Source: Palsa-504 sp963835775
GTDB lineage: Bacteria > Actinomycetota > Actinomycetes > Streptosporangiales > Streptosporangiaceae
Direction: 5' to 3'
Assembly: GCA_963835775.1 (NCBI GenBank)
Contig: CAWIHB010000014.1
Location: forward strand, 1-64,000
Length of the DNA stretch: 64,000 bases
Shown here: positions 15,351-25,600 of the stretch, piece after piece
Layout: each line of letters starts with the position of its first letter
Position numbering within the stretch: position 1 is the first letter of the stretch
Program-made: the position numbers and the translations under genes
The notes under the pieces: model-generated
Seen by the model: the letters and a program-made list of their open reading frames with translations, nothing else
What the model was told of the DNA's origin: nothing
Database searches by the model: none

Positions 15351-17374
15351 TTACTTCCTGACCACCAGCTCGAACGACGGGCGGACGGTCCGCATGACCG
15401 TGGACAGCGCGTTCGCGTTCATGGTGGGCGAGACGATCTCGCCGAAACTGTCGTTGTCGAACCACACGCACATCGACACCGGGTTCGAGGTGCCGACGCC
15501 GTTCTCCACGCACGCCGCCTGGCCGCCCAGGGTGCCTGCGGGGACCGCCACCGCGGCCGGGAACTTCTGGATGAAGCTGGCGATCGAGCTGCTGGGCGCG
15601 GCATTAGCCAGGTGGCCGCCGATGAACATGATGATCTGCTCAGTGGCCCCAGCCGCAGAGTTACCTGACTCGTAGGCCGCCGACACCACGCTGCTGGCGT
15701 GGCCGGAGCTCATCTTGATGACCTCGGCCCGCAGCTGGGCCAGGTGGGTCTGCTTCTCCAGGTTCACCGTGCGGATGTAGCTGCCGATCCTGGGCGGGGT
15801 GACCATGCTGTGCACCGGACCGCCGTGCGCAGGGAACTCGAACTTGATGATCCCGAAGATCGCGGCTCCCGCGGCCAGGATCACGCCGAGCAGGGCCAGC
15901 CAGAGCCGGTGGTCGTTGCTGCGGCCGCGGCGGCGGCCGGTGCCGCGCTTGGCCCTCGGGGCGGTGCCACGGGAGCCGTCCTCGTCGGGGAACAGGCCGC
16001 GGTACTCGTCATCCTCGTCCTCGCGCCAGAACTCCTCGAAGGACTCCAGCTCGTCGGCCTGCGGCTGGGCAGGCCAGGACCCGGTGATCGCCGGTCCGTC
16101 CAGGCCGTGGCCGGGCCGGACCACCGGGAACTGGCGCGTCGCCGACGCGTCCAGGACATCCGGGGCAGCCAGCACGTTCGACCCGGTCATCAGCGGCGCG
16201 GCCGCGGCCGGAGCGTCGGGCGGCCGGACGGCGGGCGGGGTGAGCAGGCCAACCGGAGCCGCCGGGGCGCTCAGGAAGCCCGGCCCCGGCTGGTCACGGG
16301 GGAAGGACGGGCGGGCATCGCCGGCCTCGGTCCTGCCGCTCATCCGGGGACCGCTCCGGTCGTCCCGGGCCGGGCCGAAGCCGGGCGGCTGCTCACGGCC
16401 GGGTGCCCGCTGGAAGCCGGGCTGCTGGCCGAAGCCGGGCTGCTGGCCGAAGCCGGATGGGCGCGGCGGGTCGGTGCGGCGCGGCGACGGGTCGGCCGGC
16501 CCGGCCGAGGTCTGGGGGTAGGAGGGGGCGCTGCGGCGCAGTTCCCGCATCCACGACTCGTCGTCGAGCGGCTCGTCGTACCCGGCGGGCGAGTCCTCGT
16601 AGTGCAGTTCGTCGTAGCGCATGCCGGCCAGCCGCGGATCGGGTGCGGGCGGCGGGTCCAGGCGCGGGTGGTCATACCACTGCTCGGGATAGGCCGTGCT
16701 GGCCGTCTGGTCGGGCCGGCCCAGGAGCCGGCTCCCGGCTGCGGGCCGGTCTCGGGCAGGACCTCCTGCGCGCCGGTCACTGGGTAGATCTCCGGCGGGG
16801 CGCTCAGCGGCGGGACATAACCCTGCTGGTAGCCGAAATCGGGGCGGGCAGGCTCGCGGTATTCCGGTACGTGGTACCCGGACTGCTGGTCGTAGCCGCC
16901 GGAAGCCCGGCTGCCCATAGGCGGCAGGGCAGCGCCGGGAACGCTGCGCGGGTCTTCGTAGGTCGGATCCGAGTAACCCGGATCGCCGTAGCCGGTGTCG
17001 TCCATGGCCGGCGGCCAGTACCCGGAGTCGTCGGCGCGGCCCGGAAGACGACGGCCGTAACCGGGGTCTGCCTGGTCGTACTGGCCAGAGCCGTGGCCCG
17101 GGGTGCCGTAGCCGCCTGACGGGTATCCGCCCGAGCCGTAACCGGACTCGAGCAGGCGCCGGGATTCGGGGTCCAGCTGCCGGAAGCCATTGGGCCAGGA
17201 GATGTCCGGGCCAAACGGCATCTGACCGGATCCGCCTCTTCCCTGCTGCGGTCCCTGCTGCGGTTCGCTGCGCCGCCCCGGCCCGTAGGGGCCCGGTCCG
17301 CTGGTGGGCTCATCCCCGTAGGGATGCTGCGCAGATGGCCATCCACCGTCGTCAGCCGGCGAACCGCTTCTCAT
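15351..17374 (-). pseudogene. Disordered single-span membrane protein, split by a frameshift near 16710
   Basis: The upstream part (from ATG 17374, MRSGSPADDGGWPSAQ) is a Gly/Tyr/Pro/Asp-rich disordered region ending near EVLPETGPQPGAG. The downstream part in another frame reads TAYPEQWYDHPRLDPPP, then MRYDELHYEDSPAGYDEPL and on to a transmembrane helix (LWLALLGVILAAGAAIFGII) and an extracytoplasmic domain of about 150 residues ending FELVVRK. The two parts share composition and join if one base is added near 16710. Otherwise translation could restart at ATG 16622, giving 423 residues. The likely role is a cell-envelope protein; I do not recognise the outer domain. The break may be a sequencing indel. 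Confidence 0.6.
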
Positions 17375-17701
17375 ATACCGGGTCACTCCCCTGTCTGTCG
17401 TACAGCAGGTCAATGATCACTAGCATCATCGCGACAACAGAGACACTCTGCGGCCTACTTGGATAATTCCGAGGCCAAGGTCTCGATTTGATGTCTCACG
17501 CTACTGCCCGGCGGCCGTCTTTATGGTGCATTCGCGCCTTTACGGCAAGTCGCGCGCTCCCGATCTCACTAACGGAGAGTACACAGTCACTCTCCGCAAC
17601 GGAAGCATCTTGTCACGGCCCGGTTTCATGATCGCGGGCAGTTTGCGCCCGTATTCGGCCATTTCTGCCGGTGATCAAGGGAGACCCGGCCAGCGGGAGG
17701 A
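17375..17701. other. Intergenic region with an inverted repeat
   Basis: It lies between the split membrane-protein gene and the end of the GntR gene. It holds the likely promoter of the former (A/T-rich patch near 17410-17440) and an inverted repeat at 17573-17596. No coding frame is convincing. Confidence 0.5.
17573..17596. terminator. Perfect 8-bp inverted repeat
   Basis: CGGAGAGT and ACTCTCCG flank an 8-base loop (ACACAGTC). It lies 106 bases beyond the stop of the minus-strand GntR gene, with no T run, so a factor-dependent terminator or an operator is equally possible. Confidence 0.4.
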
Positions 17702-18373
17702 TCAGCGGGCAGTGGCTTCCCGGGTGTGGTGGTAGGCCTGGCGGGTGCGCTCGGTGTGGCGGCGGCCCAGTGCCTGGGCCTGGTCCGCGTCGCCTGCCTC
17801 GAGGGCCTCGATGATCTCGGCGTGCTCGGCCCACGAGCCGTGCCCGCGGGTGGGGGCGACCATCCGGTAGTACCACTGGGCCCGGCGGCCCACGATGTCG
17901 GCCAGCTCGGCCAGCACCGCGTTGCCGCCGATGGCCGCGATCTCGGCGTGGAAGGAATTGTTGGCCACCACCGCGGTGCCGAAGTCCCCGGCGTCGGCAG
18001 CCGCCCGCCCCGCACGGCAGATCTCGCGCAGCCGGGCCAGCTTGTCCGGGCCCGGCGCGGCGGCCGCGGCCAGCCGGGCCGTCTCGGCCTCGAGCAGCGC
18101 GCGCACGTTCAGCAGGTCGTCCACTTCCTGGTCGGTCGGCACGTGCACGAAGGCGCCCTGGCTGGGCCGCAGGTCCACCCAGCCCTCGGCCTCCATGCGG
18201 TGCAGCGCCTCGCGGATCGGCTGCCTGCTCACCCCCAGCTGGCGGGCCAGGTCGGTCTCCACCATGTGCTGCCCCGACGGCAGCTCACCGCCGATGATCA
18301 GGTCGATCAGCGCGTCGTACACCGACTGGCGCAGCGGCACCGGCCGCTGCAGGGGACGGATCGTCGCTGCCAT
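17702..18373 (-). CDS. GntR-family regulator, FCD (FadR) subfamily
   Basis: This 223-residue regulator has a winged HTH at about residues 12-75 (SVYDALIDLIIGGELPSG, LARQLGVSRQPIREALHRME, VDLRPSQGAFV) and an FCD effector domain of six helices at about 80-215. The metal-binding His pattern is NNSFHAEIAAIGG and later GHGSWAEHAEII. ATG 18373 follows GGGGGTGA; the 17 extra codons upstream lack a site. FCD regulators usually bind small carboxylates and repress nearby catabolic genes. No obvious target lies adjacent: the ABC exporter on the same strand ends upstream of it. Its own promoter region (18400-18450) contains TATGCA-like half sites of weak symmetry. Confidence 0.85.
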   Translation of the reverse strand: MAATIRPLQRPVPLRQSVYDALIDLIIGGELPSGQHMVETDLARQLGVSRQPIREALHRMEAEGWVDLRPSQGAFVHVPTDQEVDDLLNVRALLEAETARLAAAAAPGPDKLARLREICRAGRAAADAGDFGTAVVANNSFHAEIAAIGGNAVLAELADIVGRRAQWYYRMVAPTRGHGSWAEHAEIIEALEAGDADQAQALGRRHTERTRQAYHHTREATAR

Positions 18374-18512
18374 CGTCACCCCCTGCACCATCTCGCCGCT
18401 TACGGCCCGGCTCGACCTGGACACATCCGGAGTTTATCGGCGACTGTATGCAAAGTGCGATCCCCGAAGTCAGGGTTTGTTCCCACCCGCACCAGGCCAT
18501 GGTGGGCGCCGG

Positions 18513-20144
18513 TCAGCCGATATCGCGGCGGCGCAGGCCGGCCAGGCCGGCCGCCGAGACGACGAGCGCGATGAGGCACAGCCAGACCAGCGGAGCGGCC
18601 GACACGGTGCCGCCGGGCAGCCGGGGGGCGTGGGTGAACGGCGAGATGTCCAGGATCCAGTGCGACAGCTGGAGCGCCTCGCCGAACAGGTCGATGACCA
18701 CGACCAGGGCCAGCGCGGTCCAGGCTCCGGCCACCGAGGCCCGGGGCAGCAGCCCGAGCAGGCCGACGGCCAGGGCCGCCAGCACCAGCACGGCCGGCAG
18801 CTGGCTCAGGGCCGCGCCGGTCATCCGGGCGACCTGGGGGCCGGCTGATCCGGTGCGCAGGCCGTAGCCCAGGCCGGCCGCCACGCCCGCCACGGCCAGC
18901 AGCAGCGCGGCGCCCCCGACGGCGACGGCGATATGGCTGAACGCCCAGCGGATCCGGCCGGTCGCCGCGGCCAGGACCGGCTCGGCCGCCGCCGAGGTTT
19001 CCTCGGTGCGCAGCCGCAGGATCACCGATACCGCGTAGGCGGCGGCGACCAGGCCGGCCAGCAGCATGAGGGCGGCCAGGTAGGCGTTGGTGATGGCGGC
19101 CTGGCCGCCGATCCGGGTGAATTCGTGCTCCAGCGCGGTGCTGGTGCCGAACAGCTGGCCGATGCCCTTGGCCGCCGCCCCGCAGGCGGCCAGGGTGAAC
19201 GCGTAGCCGGTGGCCCAGCCGAGCAGTGCCCCCCGCTGCAGCCGCCAGGCCAGGCCGAACGGGCCGTGCAGGAACGCCGACGCCGTCGCGCGGCCGGGCC
19301 GGTCGGGCAGCAGCCCGGCGTCCAGGTCCCGCCGCGCCGCCAGCGCGAAGGCCAGCCCGGTGCCGGCCGCGGCCACCGCCAGCGGGAACAGCAGCACCCA
19401 CCAGCGCGGCGCCGCGAACGGCCGGGCGAGCTGGATCCAGGCCAGCGGCGAGGCCCAGGACAGCCAGGACGGCCCGCTGGCCCCGGCCGAGTCGCCCACG
19501 CCCCGCAGCACGAAGGTGACGCCGAGCACGGCCAGCGCGATGCCGCGCGCGGTGCGCGCGCTCGAGGTCAGCTGGGCCGCCACCGCGGTGATGCCGGTGA
19601 AGGCCAGCCCGCAGCAGCCGATGCCCAGCGCGAGCGCGGCCGAGCCGGTCGCCGGCAGGCCGACCAGCGGCAGCGCCACGCAGAGCAGCACGGAGGTGGC
19701 GAGGACCCCGGTGGCCGCGGTCACCAGCCCGGCCACCAGTGCCGCCTGCCGCCCCACCACGGCCGAGCCGACCAGTTCCAGCCGGCCGGCCTCCTCATCC
19801 GACCTGGTGTGCCTGATCACCACGAAGATGGCCAGCAGCGCGACGAAGAGGCCGGCCCAGACGCCGTAGCGCCAGGCGGTGAGCGAGCCGAGGGAGGAGC
19901 CGTAGAGCCTGCCGTACAGGAACCGCAGGGCCGGGTTGCCGTCGCCGGTGACCGCGAACGCGGCCCGGCCGGCCGCGGTCGGGTACAGCTTCTTGAACGT
20001 GTAGGCCGTGCCGGCCACCCCGGCCGTGATCACGTAGACGGCCGCCGCCAGCCCGATCCGGTCCCGCCGGACGGCGAGCCGGGCCAGTTCGCCGGTCCCG
20101 GTCAGGCCGGCGAACTGCCGTCCCGGATGGGCGAGGACGGTCAT
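18513..20144 (-). CDS. ABC-2 type exporter permease
   Basis: This 543-residue polytopic protein has about 12 hydrophobic helices in two similar halves, the layout of actinomycete polyketide/tetracycline-type export permeases. Motifs include LTAWRYGVWAGLFVALLAIF with RSDEEAGRLELV in half one and LRTEETSAAAEPVLAAATGR in half two. These E-E-x-G-R-x-E-L loops are typical of this group. Its start overlaps the ATPase stop by four bases (ATGA at 20141-20144), so the two form one operon. It would pump a hydrophobic compound outward using the ATPase encoded before it. Expression is probably controlled by the divergent MarR regulator. Confidence 0.85.
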   Translation of the reverse strand: MTVLAHPGRQFAGLTGTGELARLAVRRDRIGLAAAVYVITAGVAGTAYTFKKLYPTAAGRAAFAVTGDGNPALRFLYGRLYGSSLGSLTAWRYGVWAGLFVALLAIFVVIRHTRSDEEAGRLELVGSAVVGRQAALVAGLVTAATGVLATSVLLCVALPLVGLPATGSAALALGIGCCGLAFTGITAVAAQLTSSARTARGIALAVLGVTFVLRGVGDSAGASGPSWLSWASPLAWIQLARPFAAPRWWVLLFPLAVAAAGTGLAFALAARRDLDAGLLPDRPGRATASAFLHGPFGLAWRLQRGALLGWATGYAFTLAACGAAAKGIGQLFGTSTALEHEFTRIGGQAAITNAYLAALMLLAGLVAAAYAVSVILRLRTEETSAAAEPVLAAATGRIRWAFSHIAVAVGGAALLLAVAGVAAGLGYGLRTGSAGPQVARMTGAALSQLPAVLVLAALAVGLLGLLPRASVAGAWTALALVVVIDLFGEALQLSHWILDISPFTHAPRLPGGTVSAAPLVWLCLIALVVSAAGLAGLRRRDIG

Positions 20145-21052
20145 CGCGGGGCTCCGGCCACGGGCCGTTCGGCAGAATAATGACGCAAGAACAGTTCCTC
20201 GAGCGTCGGCGGCCGGCAGGTGAGGGCGCGGACGCCGGCCTGATGCAGGCGGCCCAGCACCTCGTCCAGCGCGGCGTGGTCCACCTCGCAGCGGACCCGC
20301 AGGCCATCGGTGATCAGGTCGTGCACGCCGTCCAGGTCGTCCAGGCCGACCGGCCGGGCCAGCTCGGCCTCGACCGAGGTCCGGGTCAGGTGGCGCATCT
20401 CGGCCAGCGTGCCGGTCTCGGCGGCCCGGCCGGCCCGGATGATCGTCACCCGGTCCGCCAGCGCTTCGGCCTCGGCCAGGATGTGGCTGGACAGCAGCAC
20501 GGTGCGGCCCTGGTGGCGTTCGGAGGTGATGCAGTCGCGGAAGGCGGCCTCCATCAGCGGGTCCAGCCCGGCCGTGGGCTCATCGAGCAGGAGGAGTTCG
20601 GCGTCGCTGGCCAGGGCGGCGATCAGGGCGACCTTCTGCCGGTTGCCCTTGGAGTAGGCGCGGGCCTTCTTGGCGGGGTCGAGGTCGAACCGGTCGATCA
20701 GGGCCTGGCGGCGCTTGGGGTCCAGGCCGGCCGCCGGGCCGCGCAGCCGGCCGAGCAGGTCGATGATCTCCCCGCCGGTCAGGCCCGGCCACAGCGTCAC
20801 GTCGCCGGGCACGTAGGCCAGCCGGGCGTGCAGCGCAACCGCGTCCCGCCACGGGTCGCCGCCGAGCAGGCTGACCTGGCCGCCGTCCTTGCGCAGCAGG
20901 CCGAGCAGGATGCGGATGGTGGTGGTCTTGCCTGCGCCGTTCGGCCCGAGAAAGGCGTGCACCTCGCCGGCCCGGACCGATAGATCGAGGCCGTCCAGGG
21001 CGGTGGTCTGGCCGAAGGACTTGCGCAGGGCCGTTACCTCGATGGCGTCCAT
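20141..21052 (-). CDS. ABC transporter ATPase (DrrA-like multidrug export)
   Basis: This 303-residue cytosolic ATPase has a Walker A in GPNGAGKTTTIR, a Q-loop region (LAYVPGDVTLWPGLTGGEI), an atypical signature AYSKGNRQKVALI, Walker B LLLLDEPTAGLDPL and the H-loop VLLSSHIL. The C-terminal 80 residues resemble the DrrA regulatory tail. It precedes and overlaps the permease gene. It starts at ATG 21052, and its promoter lies in the 77-bp gap to the divergent MarR gene, which contains a perfect palindrome. A drug or metabolite efflux pump induced through MarR is the simplest reading. Confidence 0.9.
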   Translation of the reverse strand: MDAIEVTALRKSFGQTTALDGLDLSVRAGEVHAFLGPNGAGKTTTIRILLGLLRKDGGQVSLLGGDPWRDAVALHARLAYVPGDVTLWPGLTGGEIIDLLGRLRGPAAGLDPKRRQALIDRFDLDPAKKARAYSKGNRQKVALIAALASDAELLLLDEPTAGLDPLMEAAFRDCITSERHQGRTVLLSSHILAEAEALADRVTIIRAGRAAETGTLAEMRHLTRTSVEAELARPVGLDDLDGVHDLITDGLRVRCEVDHAALDEVLGRLHQAGVRALTCRPPTLEELFLRHYSAERPVAGAPR

Positions 21053-21080
21053 GGCTCTACTCTACATAGCTTTCACTAAG

Positions 21081-21096
21081 TTCTGAATGTTCAGAA
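21081..21096. promoter_or_regulatory. Palindromic MarR operator in divergent promoter region
   Basis: TTCTGAA-TG-TTCAGAA is a perfect 7+2+7 inverted repeat, 28 bases before the ATPase start on one side and 33 bases before the regulator start on the other. MarR dimers bind such 16-18 bp palindromes, so autoregulation plus control of the exporter is likely. Confidence 0.7.
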
Positions 21097-21129
21097 TGAG
21101 ATATCCTGCTGGCCGGAGGTGATGACACT

Positions 21130-21636
21130 GTGCCTGACGACACTGTGCCTGATGACCGGGGCCAGGCCACAGAGTCCAAAGACCCCCTGTTCGACTACAT
21201 CGAGAGGTTCGCCGCCGTGCTGGTGGCGGCCGGCTTCCCGCCCATGCCGGCCCGGGTCTTCGTCGCCCTGCTGATCGCCGACTCCGGGCGGCTCACCGCG
21301 GCGGACCTGGCCGGGACGCTGCAGATCAGCCCGGCCGCCGTGTCCGGCGCGGTGCGCTACCTGATCCAGGTCGGGCTGGTGCACAAGGAGCGGGTGCCCG
21401 GCTCGCGCCGGGACTACTACCGGATGCCCGGCAACATGTGGGACGACCTGCTGCGGATGCGGGACCAGGTGATGACCCGCTGGGGTGCGCTGGTCCGCGA
21501 GGGCATCGATCTGGTCGGCCCGGACACCGAGGCCGGCGCGCGGATGGCCGAGCAGGCCGCGTTCCTGGAGTTCGCCACCCGGGAGATGGGCGAGCTGCTG
21601 ACCCGCTGGGAGAAGCACCGGGCCGAGCGAGCCTAG
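21130..21636 (+). CDS. MarR-type regulator, divergent from the ABC exporter
   Basis: This 168-residue protein starts at GTG 21130, ten bases after GGAGG. A winged HTH occupies about residues 35-100 (MPARVFVALLIADSGRLTAADLAG, LQISPAAVSGAVRYLIQVG, RDYYRMP), followed by a C-terminal helical dimerisation region (EMGELLTRWEKHR). The length and the RxxYYRM wing fit the GbsR/MarR group often paired with ABC-2 drug pumps. A second in-frame GTG lies 15 bases later within a short direct repeat (GACACTGTGCCT). It probably represses both itself and the exporter by binding 21081-21096 and is released by the pumped compound; the ligand is unknown. Confidence 0.85.
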   Translation: MPDDTVPDDRGQATESKDPLFDYIERFAAVLVAAGFPPMPARVFVALLIADSGRLTAADLAGTLQISPAAVSGAVRYLIQVGLVHKERVPGSRRDYYRMPGNMWDDLLRMRDQVMTRWGALVREGIDLVGPDTEAGARMAEQAAFLEFATREMGELLTRWEKHRAERA

Positions 21637-21717
21637 CCCGGCTGGCTCCGGGGGGACGGCCCCCCGCGCCCCCGTAAACTACCTAGCCATGCGCTGTCAC
21701 GACTCCGAGCGCGAGCG

Positions 21718-22521
21718 CTAGGCCTGCGGGACCTGGTCGTCGGGCAGGGTGAACGCGCCGCCCAGGTAGCGCAGCACCTGGTCGGCGGCCGGGTCATCGT
21801 CCCGGGCCCGGGCCAGGATCTCGGCGGCGTAGGCTTCCGCGTCGTCCTGCGGCTGGTAGCCCAGGGCCTTGGCCTCGGCCAGCGAGACCCAGCCGCCGCG
21901 GGTGTTGGCCGAGACCCCGAAGATGACCCGGAACCCCGGCCGTTCCGTGGTCAGGCAGGCCTCGAACAGCCAGGCGTCGTCCGGGGACAGCCAGGTGGAC
22001 AGCATCCGCACGTCGGCCGGCCGCGGGGTGCAGGACAGGATACGAACGCAGATCGCGTCCAGGCCGTAGCGGTGGTGGTACATCGCGGCCAGCGCCTCGG
22101 TGGCCGCCTTGGACACCCCGTAATAGGTGTCCGGCGCCGGGAAGGCGTAGTCGGGCACCGGGAAGTCCGCGCGCGGGGCGAAGCCGACCGCGTGGTTGGA
22201 GGAGGCGAAGATGACCCGCGGCACGCCGGCCCGGCGCGCGGCCTCGAACGCCACGTAGCCGCCGTTGATGTTGGTTTCCAGGATGCGCGGCCAGCACGCC
22301 TCGCCGGGGATGCCGGCCAGGTGGATGATCGCCGCCGCGCCCCGGCAGGCGGCCGTCATGGCCTCCAGGTCGGTCACCGAGGCCTGGACCGCCTCCTCGC
22401 CGGGCCCGGCGTCCAGCGGGGCGATATCCAGCAGGCGCAGCGTCCGGCCCGGCCGGGCCAGCCGCGGCCGCAGCATGGATCCGACTAGTCCGGCCGCGCC
22501 AGTGATCACGATGACGGGCAC
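21718..22521 (-). CDS. NAD-dependent epimerase/dehydratase family, uronate dehydrogenase-like
   Basis: This 267-residue extended short-chain dehydrogenase has the Rossmann motif GAAGLVGSMLRP at the N-terminus, HLAGIPGE, the catalytic ASSNHAVGF with Ser, and YYGVSKAATEAL with the Tyr-x3-Lys pair. Length and the SSNHAVGF and TRGGWVSL motifs match uronate dehydrogenases, which oxidise hexuronates to aldaric acid lactones with NAD. Sugar acid substrates are inferred from family resemblance only. It stands alone, with its promoter in the gap before the divergent permease operon. ATG 22521 is the natural start. Confidence 0.75.
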   Translation of the reverse strand: MPVIVITGAAGLVGSMLRPRLARPGRTLRLLDIAPLDAGPGEEAVQASVTDLEAMTAACRGAAAIIHLAGIPGEACWPRILETNINGGYVAFEAARRAGVPRVIFASSNHAVGFAPRADFPVPDYAFPAPDTYYGVSKAATEALAAMYHHRYGLDAICVRILSCTPRPADVRMLSTWLSPDDAWLFEACLTTERPGFRVIFGVSANTRGGWVSLAEAKALGYQPQDDAEAYAAEILARARDDDPAADQVLRYLGGAFTLPDDQVPQA

Positions 22522-22672
22522 CCGTCAGCCTCCTGTCACATTCCTGGCCAAAATTCCTGTCAGGGCGGGTCGCGGTGACGCTCCGTGGTATCCCGGCCCG
22601 GTCACAGACGGATACCAGGTCGCGCACGCACCCTTTTTATCAGCCATTTCCCGTCTTAGGCTCGAAATCCTG

Positions 22673-25600
22673 ATGGGCTTGACACGGGGTTCCCCGACCA
22701 GGGCTGCACTGACCAGGGGTTCACTGACGCTGCCGCGGATGAACGCGCACCGGCTGGTGATCATCGCGGCCGCGCTGACCACTATCGTCGCGGCGGCCCT
22801 GGCCACCGCGCTGGCCACCTTCAGCGGCCAGGCGCTGCCCCGGGCCGTGCGCCACGACCTCGGCCAGGCGGCCGGGACGTCGCTGGTCATGACCGGGACC
22901 GCCACCGCCAGCCAGGCCGCCCAGTACGACACCGGGCTGCCGGCCCAGATCAGGCCGGCCCTGGGCGGCGCCCCGTTCTCCTTCTACTCCTCCGTCTGGT
23001 CCGATCCGCTGGGCTTCGTGCCCGGCTCGCGGCCGGCCACGCCGGGCAGTGCGGGCGCGGGCAACCAGCCCATCGCCGAGGTCGCGGCGCTCGGCGACGT
23101 GACCGCCCAGGCCGCGCTGGTCTCCGGGAGCTGGCCCGGCGCGGCCGCCGCCGGGCAGCCCATTCCCGCGGCGCTGCCCGCCTCGGCCGCCGCGCTGCTG
23201 CACGTGGCCGACGGCGACGTGCTGCGGCTGAAGGACCGGATCTCGAACGGCTACGTGCGGTTCGTGATCACCGGCCTGTACCGGCCCCGGCAGGTGTCCT
23301 CGGCCTACTGGGGCCTGGATGACATCGCGCTGGGCGGCTCCAGCACGGCCAGCGGCTTCACCACGTACGGCCCGCTGACCGTCCCGGCCGCGGCGTTCGG
23401 CACAGCGCTCCCGGTCTACAGCGGAACCTGGCTGGCCCAGCCGCAGACGGCCAGCATTCCGGCCAATCAGCTGACCACGGTGGCCGCCAACGTGGACGGG
23501 CTGCGCCAGGCGCTGCAGAACGCCCAGCAGCTGCCCACGCTGACCCTCAGCACCAGCCTGCCGGCGGTGCTCAACGGCACGGCCAACGACCTGGACGTGG
23601 CCCGCTCGCTGCTGGCCATCTGCGCCGTTCTGCTGTTCCTGCTGGCCGGCGCGGCGCTGCTGGCCTCGGCCCGGCTGCTGGCGGGCCAGCGCGAGGGTGA
23701 GTCGGCCATGCTGACCGCACGCGGCGCGACCCGCTGGCAGCTGCTCCGGCTGACCGCGGCCGAGGCGGTACCGCTGTGCCTGGTCTCGGCCGCGGCCGGC
23801 GGCGCACTGGGCGTGCTGCTGGCCGGTGCGCTGGCTGCGGGGCCGGCACCGGGTCGTCCCCCTGGGCCGGGGCCGCGTGGGCGGACACCATCGCGGCGGC
23901 CGCCGGGGTGGCGGCCGGGGGGATCGTGATCATGCTGGTGCCGGCGCTGACCACGGTGAGCCCGGGCACGGCCCGGGCCCGGCGGGGACGGCAGATGGCC
24001 ATCTCCGGGGTAACCCGGGCCGGCGCGGACCTGGCCCTGATCTTGCTGGCCGTGCTGGCGGGCTGGCAGCTGCGGCATTACTCGGCGGTGTCGGCCGGGG
24101 CCAACGGCACCTTCGGCGTCGACCCGGTGGTGGTGATCGCGCCCGCGCTGGCCCTGGCGGGCGGGACCGTGCTCGCGCTGCGCCTGCTGCCGGCCGGCGG
24201 CAAGGCCGGGGACCGGCTGGCCGCCCGGGGCCGGCGGCTGACCGCGGCCCTGGCCAGCTGGCAGATCAGCAGGCAGCCGATCCGGCAGGGCGGCGCGGCG
24301 CTGCTGATCGTGCTGTCGGTGGCCACCGGCACGCTGGCCCTGGCCCAGCGGCAGAGCTGGACGCATTCCGAGCATGACCAGGCCTCGTTCAGCTCGGGCG
24401 CGGACGTGCGCGTGGACACCAGCCAGCCGCTGTCGGCGGCGCAGACCGCCGCGCTGGTCAAGCTGCCCGGGGTCCAGCGGGCCATAGCGGTCGCGGTGGT
24501 CCCGCAGGAGATCAGCAACAGCGAGGTGCTGGCGGTCAACTCCAGCCAGGCCGCGGACGTGACCCTGCTGCGGCCGGACCAGTCCGCGCTGCCCGAGACC
24601 CGGCTGTTCGGCACGATCGCGCCCACCAGCCCGCCGCCCGGCGTGACGCTGCCCGGCCACTCGGCGCAGGTGCAGCTGACCGCGCGGCTCGGCCCGGCCT
24701 CGCTCGGGCTGTCCCCGGTCACGGTGAACCTTTCGGTGGCGGACGCCGCCGGTGACGTCTACGAGCTCGACGCGGGCACGCTGCCGGCCGACGGCCGGGA
24801 GCACACGCTGGCCGTCACCCTGGCCAACCAGGCCGGCGGTTCCGGCGGTGCTTCCGGCGGCGCGGGTGCGGTCTACCCGCTGAAGCTGACCTCGCTCGAC
24901 CTGAACTACACGCTGCCCGCGCGCCGGCCGGGCTCGCCGGCCACCTTCACCCTGTCCGGCTTCTCCGCCGGGCCGGGGACGGCCCAGCAGCCCGGCACCA
25001 TGCTGGGCAGCTGGCCCGCCGTCGGCTCCTCGGTCGAGCTGACCAGCGTCAAGCAGACCCTCGGCACGGACGGGCCTGCCGCCGCGCCGGCCGTCACGGC
25101 CAAGGCCGCGGCGGGCGGCGCGCTGACGGTGGCGTTCGACCCGGGCTTCGGGCTGGCCTCCAACGGGATCCTCGGCCAGCCGCCCAGCCCGATCAGCGGT
25201 GACCTGACCCTGACCGGGACGCCTCCCGTCGCGCCGCTGCCCGGCATCGCCACGCAGCGCTTCCTGGCCGCCAGCAACTCCAGCGTCGGCTCCGTCGTGC
25301 AGACCGACGTCAACGGCGCGATCATCAGCGTGAAGATCGTGGCCGCGGTGACCACGTTCCCCACCGCATCGGCCGGCGGCGGCGCCCTGATCGTGGACCT
25401 GGGCCGCCTGCAGGACGTGCTGACCAGCAGCTCGCTGGCCGCCGCCCAGGTTACGCAGTGGTGGCTGGCTACCTCGTCCGGGGCGGGCGGCCCGGGCGGG
25501 GTGCCGCCCGGGCTGACCGCCGACCTGCCGGCCGGATCGGCCATCGCCAGCGCGACGGGGGCAGCGGCCAGCCTGCTGTCCGACCCGCTGTCGACCGTGC

